Assembly (NCBI GenBank): GCA_040255675.1
Contig: JBDZVM010000021.1
Span: forward strand, 3,973 to 67,972
DNA length: 64,000 nucleotides
DNA from: JBDZVM01 sp040255675
GTDB lineage: Bacteria > Actinomycetota > Actinomycetes > Acidothermales > Acidothermaceae
Direction of reading: 5' to 3'
Shown: positions 58,611 through 64,000 of the stretch, piece after piece
How the letters are laid out: each line of letters begins with the position of its first letter
Numbering within the stretch: the first letter of the stretch is position 1
Notes under the pieces: model-generated
Databases searched by the model: none
Told to the model about the DNA's origin: nothing
Seen by the model: only the letters and a program-made list of their open reading frames with translations
Made by a program: the position numbers and the translations under genes

Positions 58611-61600
58611 ATGCCGCGTCGAGAAGACCTGCACTCGGTGCTGGTAATTGGTTCTGGCCCGATCGTGATCGGCCAGGCCTGCGAGTTCGACTATTCGGGC
58701 ACCCAGGCCTGCCGCGTGCTCAAAGCGGAGGGCCTGCGAGTCGCGCTGGTGAACTCGAATCCGGCGACCATCATGACCGACCCCGAGTTCGCCGACGCTA
58801 CGTACGTCGAACCGATCACGCCTGACATCGTTGAGAAAATCATCGCCAAGGAGCGCCCCGACGCGTTGCTCGCGACGCTTGGCGGCCAAACTGCACTCAA
58901 CACGGCCGTCGCGTTATACGAAGCCGGTGTGCTCGATAAATACGGCGTCGAATTGATCGGCGCGAACGTCGACGCGATCCAGCGGGGCGAGAACCGGCAG
59001 AAGTTCAAGGAGATCGTCGACTCGGTCGGGGGCGAGTCTGCGCGCTCCACGATCTGCCACACCCTCGAAGAGTGCCTCGCGGCTGTCGACGATCTCGGCT
59101 ATCCGGTCGTGATACGGCCTTCGTTCACCATGGGCGGCGCGGGGTCTGGAATCGCCTATGACGAAGCCGATCTCCGGCGCATCGCCGGAGCCGGCCTGCA
59201 AGCCAGCCCCACCACCGAGGTGTTGCTCGAGGAGTCGATTCTCGGCTGGAAAGAATACGAGCTCGAACTGATGCGCGACCGCGCCGACAACGTGGTCGTC
59301 GTCTGCTCGATCGAAAACGTCGACCCGATGGGCGTGCACACCGGAGATTCGGTGACGGTGGCGCCCGCACTCACCCTTACGGACCGCGAATACCAGGATA
59401 TGCGCGACCTCGGTATCGCGATACTGCGCGCCGTCGGCGTCGACACCGGCGGGTGCAATATTCAGTTCGCCGTGCACCCCCAAACGGGCCGCATCATCGT
59501 CATCGAGATGAACCCGCGAGTGTCGCGCTCGTCGGCGCTGGCGAGTAAAGCGACCGGTTTCCCAATCGCGAAAATCGCCGCGAAACTGGCACTGGGTTAC
59601 ACGCTCGACGAAATCCCCAACGACATCACCCAAGAAACCCCGGCCAGTTTCGAGCCGAGCATCGACTACATCGTGGTGAAGTCGCCGCGATTCGCGTTCG
59701 AGAAGTTCCCGGGTGCCGACGAAACTCTCACCACCACGATGAAGAGCGTTGGCGAGGCCATGGCGATCGGGCGTAACTTCACCGAAGCGCTGCAAAAGTC
59801 GCTGCGGTCACTCGAAAGTCGGGCGTCATCGATGTACTGGCACGGTGAGCCGGGCGACAAGAACACGTTGCTCGAACGAGCCAAGCGTCCGCACGACGGT
59901 CGGCTCGTCACGGTCCAGCAGGCAATACGAGCCGGAGCGACGCTCGATGAGATTTACGAAGCCACCAAGATCGACCCGTGGTTTCTCGACCAGCTGTTTT
60001 TGCTCGACGAGATCGCCGGCACCATCAAGACGGCTGACAATCTCGATGAGCACACGCTGAGATACGCGAAACGGCACGGTTTTTCCGACGCGCAGATCGC
60101 CGCGATCCGCGGCCTCGACGAAACCGTCGTCCGCGAACTTCGCCATGCGCTCGGCGTGCGACCGGTCTACAAGACGGTCGACACGTGCGCCGCCGAGTTC
60201 GCCGCGAAAACGCCGTACCACTATTCGAGCTACGACGAAGAAACCGAAGTAGCGCCGCGCGAAAAGCCGGCCGTCGTCATCTTGGGTTCCGGACCCAACC
60301 GTATCGGTCAAGGGGTCGAGTTCGACTACTCGTGCGTGCACGCCAGTTTCGCCTTGCGTGACGCCGGTTTCGAGACCGTCATGGTCAACTGCAATCCCGA
60401 GACCGTCTCCACCGACTACGACACGAGCGACCGGCTGTACTTTGAGCCGCTCACCCTCGAAGACGTGCTCGAAGTCGTGCACGCCGAACAGCAGGCCGGG
60501 CCGGTGGTCGGCGTCATCGTGCAACTCGGTGGCCAGACTCCGCTACGGCTCGCGCAAAAGTTGAAAGACGCGGGTGTTCCAATCGTCGGCACCACGCCCG
60601 AGGCGATCCACCTCGCTGAGGAGCGTGGCGCGTTCGGTCGCGTCCTCCAGCGAGCGAACCTCCCGGCGCCGCGCCACGGCACCGCGACGTCGTACGCCGA
60701 AGCCAAGCAAATCGCCGACGAGATCGGGTATCCGGTGCTGGTGCGGCCGAGCTACGTGCTCGGCGGCCGCGGCATGGAAATCGTCTACGACGACACCATG
60801 CTCGAGAGCTACATCACCCGCGCCACCCAAGCCAGCCCCGAACACCCGGTGCTCGTCGACCGTTTCCTCGACGACGCCGTCGAGATCGACGTCGACGCGC
60901 TTTTCGACGGCGACGAGCTGTACCTCGCCGGGATCATGGAGCACATCGAAGAAGCGGGCATCCACTCCGGCGACTCAGCTTGCGTGCTGCCGCCGATCAC
61001 CTTGGGCAGCGCTGAAATCAAACGCATCTGGGAATCGACTCTCGCCATCGCGCGCGGCGTCGGCGTGCGCGGTCTGCTCAACGTGCAATACGCGCTCGCC
61101 TCCGACATCCTCTACGTGCTCGAGGCGAATCCCAGGGCGAGCCGCACAGTGCCGTTCGTGTCGAAGTCCACCGACGTCCAGGTGGCGAAGGCGGCGGCCC
61201 GCATCATGACCGGCTCGACGATCGCCCAACTTCGACACGCTGGGCTGTTGCCGCCGTCCGGCGACGGCTCCGATCTGCCGCCCGGCGCGTCGATCGCCGT
61301 CAAGGAAGCCGTGCTGCCGTTCGGGCGCTTCCACGGGGTCGACACCGTGCTCGGCCCGGAGATGAAGTCGACCGGCGAAGTGATGGGCATCGACTCCGGG
61401 TTCGGCACGGCGTTCGCCAAGTCGCAGGAGGGCGCCTACGGATCGTTGCCGACCCAGGGCCGGGCGTTCGTCTCAGTCGCCAACCGCGACAAACGAGCCG
61501 TCATCTTTCCGGTCAAGCGGTTGGCCGATCTCGGGTTCGAGATCCTGGCCACCGAGGGCACCGCGCAGGTGCTGCGGCGCAACGGCGTGCGCGCGACCGT

Positions 61601-61934
61601 CGTCCGCAAACACGGCGACGGCGTCGGGCCGGACGGCGAGCCCACGGTCGTCACGCGCATCCTCGACGGCGACGTCGATCTCATCGTCAACACCCCGTGG
61701 GGAGTGGGGCCGCGTGTCGACGGCTACGAGATTCGCACGGCGGCGGTGATGCGCGGTATTCCGTGCATGACGACCGTGCAAGGGTTGGCAGCGTGCGTGC
61801 AGGGGATCGAGGCGTTGCTCCGCGGCGACATAGAGGTGCGCCCGCTGCAAGAACATGCCACGATCCTTCGAACCGACCGAGCGCGCAACCGGCTCGTCGC
61901 GGGCGCGCTCGGCGGCACAGTCCAGTCGGGGTGA
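58611..61934 (+). CDS. carB: carbamoyl-phosphate synthase large chain
   Basis: 1107 residues. Two homologous ATP-grasp halves are plain: the first starts VLVIGSGPIVIGQACEFDYS with PVVIRPSFTMGGAGSGIAYD; the second VVILGSGPNRIGQGVEFDYS with PVLVRPSYVLGGRGMEIVYD. A C-terminal MGS-like allosteric domain (FVSVANRDKRAVIFPVKRLA, LIVNTPWGVG) binds effectors. It makes carbamoyl phosphate from bicarbonate, ammonia and two ATP. Both halves keep their key residues. A GAGG lies about nine bases before the ATG. Confidence 0.97.
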   Translation: MPRREDLHSVLVIGSGPIVIGQACEFDYSGTQACRVLKAEGLRVALVNSNPATIMTDPEFADATYVEPITPDIVEKIIAKERPDALLATLGGQTALNTAVALYEAGVLDKYGVELIGANVDAIQRGENRQKFKEIVDSVGGESARSTICHTLEECLAAVDDLGYPVVIRPSFTMGGAGSGIAYDEADLRRIAGAGLQASPTTEVLLEESILGWKEYELELMRDRADNVVVVCSIENVDPMGVHTGDSVTVAPALTLTDREYQDMRDLGIAILRAVGVDTGGCNIQFAVHPQTGRIIVIEMNPRVSRSSALASKATGFPIAKIAAKLALGYTLDEIPNDITQETPASFEPSIDYIVVKSPRFAFEKFPGADETLTTTMKSVGEAMAIGRNFTEALQKSLRSLESRASSMYWHGEPGDKNTLLERAKRPHDGRLVTVQQAIRAGATLDEIYEATKIDPWFLDQLFLLDEIAGTIKTADNLDEHTLRYAKRHGFSDAQIAAIRGLDETVVRELRHALGVRPVYKTVDTCAAEFAAKTPYHYSSYDEETEVAPREKPAVVILGSGPNRIGQGVEFDYSCVHASFALRDAGFETVMVNCNPETVSTDYDTSDRLYFEPLTLEDVLEVVHAEQQAGPVVGVIVQLGGQTPLRLAQKLKDAGVPIVGTTPEAIHLAEERGAFGRVLQRANLPAPRHGTATSYAEAKQIADEIGYPVLVRPSYVLGGRGMEIVYDDTMLESYITRATQASPEHPVLVDRFLDDAVEIDVDALFDGDELYLAGIMEHIEEAGIHSGDSACVLPPITLGSAEIKRIWESTLAIARGVGVRGLLNVQYALASDILYVLEANPRASRTVPFVSKSTDVQVAKAAARIMTGSTIAQLRHAGLLPPSGDGSDLPPGASIAVKEAVLPFGRFHGVDTVLGPEMKSTGEVMGIDSGFGTAFAKSQEGAYGSLPTQGRAFVSVANRDKRAVIFPVKRLADLGFEILATEGTAQVLRRNGVRATVVRKHGDGVGPDGEPTVVTRILDGDVDLIVNTPWGVGPRVDGYEIRTAAVMRGIPCMTTVQGLAACVQGIEALLRGDIEVRPLQEHATILRTDRARNRLVAGALGGTVQSG

Positions 61935-61979
61935 AGTGCGCGTCGCGGTGAGGTGCGCAGTCGCGGTGAAGGAGTAGTC

Positions 61980-62843
61980 ATGCCCGTGCAGGTCACCGGC
62001 GAGGTGTTGTCGCTGCGGCGGCTCGGCGCCTACCACACGATGACCGTCGTGGCGCCGGGCATCGCCGAGAACGCGAAACCTGGCCAGTTCGTCACCCTCG
62101 CGGTCGGCGGCCCCGACACAAGCATGCTCATGAGACGCGCGTTCTCGATCTACCAGGTGCGCGACCGCGGCGTGTACGGCGGCACGGTCGAGTTCGTGTT
62201 CTCGGTCGTCGGCCGGGGCACCCGCTGGCTTGCCGACCGCCAGCCGCACGAGCCGATCGACATCGTCGGGCCGCTCGGCAAGCCGTTTTCGTTGCCGCGC
62301 CAGCCCGCCACGTGCGTGCTCGTGGGTGGCGGATACGGCAGCGCGCCGCTCTTTCCCCTCGCTGATGCGCTGCGGGCACGCGGGTGTCGCATCGACTTCG
62401 TGATTGGCGCCACGACCGAGGCCCGGCTGTTCGGCACGCTCGACGCGAAACGCATTTCGGCCACCTTGAGCGTCACCACCGACGACGGCTCTGTGGGCCA
62501 GCGGGGGCGGGTTTCCGACGTCCTGCCCGCTGTTGTGGAGGCGAGCAAGGCGGACGTCGTCTACGCGTGCGGCCCGATGGCAATGCTTCGCGCCGTGAGC
62601 GAGATTTGCGAGGCCACCGGCATTCCGTGCCAAGTCGCGGTCGAAGAACTCATGGCGTGCGGCATCGGCGTGTGCATGACCTGCGTGCTGCCAGTCGTCG
62701 GCGACGACGGCCAGACCCGCATGATTCGCTCGTGCGTCGAGGGGCCGGTCTTCCACGGCGAGCGAGTGCGGTTCGACGACATCGGCACAATTCCGCCTGA
62801 CGCCGTCGGAGCGCCCGCTGTGCGGCAGGAGGTCGGGCGATGA
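61980..62843 (+). CDS. pyrK: dihydroorotate dehydrogenase electron transfer subunit
   Basis: 287 residues from the ATG at 61980, five bases after AAGGAG. FAD-binding MRRAFSIYQVRDRG and the NAD-binding segment VGGGYGSAPLFPLADALRAR are followed by the [2Fe-2S] cysteines in ACGIGVCMTCVLPVV and IRSCVEGPVF. It moves electrons from dihydroorotate to NAD+ in the class 1B enzyme. pyrD overlaps its stop by four bases. Confidence 0.92.
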   Translation: MPVQVTGEVLSLRRLGAYHTMTVVAPGIAENAKPGQFVTLAVGGPDTSMLMRRAFSIYQVRDRGVYGGTVEFVFSVVGRGTRWLADRQPHEPIDIVGPLGKPFSLPRQPATCVLVGGGYGSAPLFPLADALRARGCRIDFVIGATTEARLFGTLDAKRISATLSVTTDDGSVGQRGRVSDVLPAVVEASKADVVYACGPMAMLRAVSEICEATGIPCQVAVEELMACGIGVCMTCVLPVVGDDGQTRMIRSCVEGPVFHGERVRFDDIGTIPPDAVGAPAVRQEVGR

Positions 62844-63904
62844 CGACCACACCCGCGTCACCAACCCTCAAAGTACGTTCAGGCTCGTCGCCGGGAGTCG
62901 CGTTGCCGGACGTCGACATGTCGACCACCCTCGGTAGGTTCGAGCTGGCGAACCCGGTGCTCACCGCGTCGGGCTGCGCCGCGGCAGGGCACGAACTCGC
63001 GCAATTCTTCGACGTTGCGCACATCGGCGCTGTCGTCACCAAGTCGATCATGCTCAACGCCAGGTCGGGCCGGGCGACGCCGCGCATGGCCGAAACCCCG
63101 AGCGGCATGTTGAACTCGATCGGCTTGCAAGGGCCCGGCATCGACGCTTTTCTCGAGAAAGATTTGCCGTGGCTCGTCGAGCGCGGCGCGCGGGCGGTCG
63201 TCTCGATCGCCGGGGGCTCGGTCGAGGAGTACACGAAACTCGCGACGCGCATTCGCGACGCTGGCGGCGCGTCGATGATCGAGGCCAATATCTCCTGCCC
63301 GAACGTCGAAGATCGCGGCCAGGTTTTCGCCTGCAACGCGAACGCGGCGGCAGACGTCGTTCAGGCCGTGCGCCGCGCCACCCGGCCAGAAGTGCCGGTT
63401 TTCGCGAAGCTGTCGCCCGACGTCACCGACATCGTGTCGATCGCGCGCGCGTGTGTGAATGCCGGCGCCGACGGACTTTCGATGATTAACACGTTGCTGG
63501 GCATCGTCATCGACACAGACACGTTGCGCCCGACGCTTGCGGGAGTGACGGGCGGACTGTCTGGTCCGGCTATTCGCCCGGTGGCGCTGCGCTGCGTGTG
63601 GCAGGTGCACCAGGCCATGCCCGACGTGCCGATTCTCGGCATGGGCGGCATTCGCACCGGGCTCGACGCCTTGCAGTTCGCGTTGGCGGGCGCCTCCGCT
63701 GTCTCGATCGGCACGGAGATCTTCCACGACCCGTCCGCGCCCGCGCGCATTCTGAACGAGCTGCGCGAGGCGCTGGCCAGCCGAGGCTTCGAGCGCTTTA
63801 CCGACGTCGTGGGCCTCGCGCACGGCGCAAGTCGTCGAAGCGACGACTTGCCGATCGACGTCACGCATCACCGCGGAGCCGACACCGTCGCGAACCCGCG
63901 CTAG
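62840..63904 (+). CDS. pyrD: dihydroorotate dehydrogenase, class 1B catalytic subunit
   Basis: 354 residues. FMN-barrel with NPVLTASGCAAAGHE, MLNSIGLQGPGIDAFL, the catalytic Cys in IEANISCPNVED (Cys marks class 1, Ser would mark class 2), LSMINTLLGIVIDTDT and PILGMGGIRTGLDALQF. Together with PyrK it oxidises dihydroorotate to orotate with NAD+. The N-terminal 25 residues and the C-terminal tail are longer than usual. The next pathway gene, pyrF, is not visible before the window ends. Confidence 0.94.
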   Translation: MTTTPASPTLKVRSGSSPGVALPDVDMSTTLGRFELANPVLTASGCAAAGHELAQFFDVAHIGAVVTKSIMLNARSGRATPRMAETPSGMLNSIGLQGPGIDAFLEKDLPWLVERGARAVVSIAGGSVEEYTKLATRIRDAGGASMIEANISCPNVEDRGQVFACNANAAADVVQAVRRATRPEVPVFAKLSPDVTDIVSIARACVNAGADGLSMINTLLGIVIDTDTLRPTLAGVTGGLSGPAIRPVALRCVWQVHQAMPDVPILGMGGIRTGLDALQFALAGASAVSIGTEIFHDPSAPARILNELREALASRGFERFTDVVGLAHGASRRSDDLPIDVTHHRGADTVANPR

Positions 63905-64000
63905 ATCTTTGACACTCCGCTGACAATTGCCCAACGGACGCTGCCGGCTCGGCAAGAACGCCGTCGCCGCCCAGAGCAACCCGTTCACGGTGCGCCGCGG

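Noticed and set aside
58571..58825. Short reading frame starting inside the carA-carB inverted repeat
   Set aside because: Runs out of frame into carB with no similarity; a shadow frame.
63905..64000. Start of pyrF expected after pyrD
   Set aside because: The last 96 bases show no recognisable orotidine decarboxylase start; nothing is called.

Overview
This window is a contiguous piece of a high-GC actinobacterial chromosome. The evidence is the GTG/ATG mixture of starts, the many 4-base stop/start overlaps, the phosphatidylinositol-mannoside gene trio (pgsA-like, acyltransferase, pimA), a BldD regulator with its c-di-GMP signature, and gene orders classic for Actinomycetia: pdxST-yebC-ruvCAB-yajC-secDF-apt-rel, hisS-aspS-rarA-alaS-ruvX-mltG-aroE, aroCKBQ-efp-nusB, and bldD-pyrR-pyrB-pyrC-carAB-pyrKD. 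A type IV pilus cluster without an outer-membrane secretin fits a monoderm. I cannot name the genus; a lineage near Frankiales, Acidothermales or related orders is only a guess.

Layout. 1-5.2 kb: PIM lipid synthesis, a small membrane protein, PLP synthase (pdxS/pdxT), YebC/PmpR. 5.4-12.1 kb: ruvCAB behind a LexA-type SOS box, then yajC, secD, secF and apt. 12.2-18.3 kb: bifunctional (p)ppGpp enzyme Rel, a membrane-anchored FKBP, a metallo-hydrolase, hisS and a Uma2-type nuclease gene. 18.4-30.5 kb: aspS, a GT-C glycosyltransferase, rarA, a Phd/RelE toxin-antitoxin pair, an MFS transporter, DUF948 and DUF6167-like proteins, alaS, ruvX, mltG. 30.5-51.4 kb: shikimate genes aroE and aroCKBQ, split by about 17 kb of type IV pilus genes. 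51.6-53.4 kb: VapBC, efp, nusB. 53.4-64 kb: bldD facing away from the pyrimidine operon pyrR-pyrB-pyrC-carA-carB-pyrK-pyrD.

The most distinctive part is 31.5-48.1 kb. It starts with a three-gene regulatory module: a Roadblock/LC7 protein with a repetitive Tyr/Gly-rich tail, a DUF4388 protein, and a small Ras-like GTPase whose stop codon is only 7 bases before pilB. Then come pilB, pilT (with a long disordered N-terminal extension), pilC, the major pilin as an apparently separate transcription unit, three large minor-pilin-type proteins, prepilin peptidase, pilM, pilN, pilO and a PilP/GspC-like protein. The Roadblock-GTPase pairing resembles the MglA/MglB polarity switch and the Streptomyces conservons, so it is a good candidate for a pilus-control switch.

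Regulatory signals that can be read directly include a LexA box before ruvC, a PyrR-binding hairpin abutting the pyrR ribosome-binding site, a near-consensus bldD promoter with a long leader, a strong terminator after the major pilin gene, and inverted repeats lying over the -10 regions of both toxin-antitoxin operons, whose transcripts look leaderless. No rRNA, tRNA, CRISPR array, insertion sequence or prophage gene was seen. Only 53,877-54,466 is a gene-free stretch above 300 bases; it is repeat-rich. The last 96 bases hold no gene that I can call.
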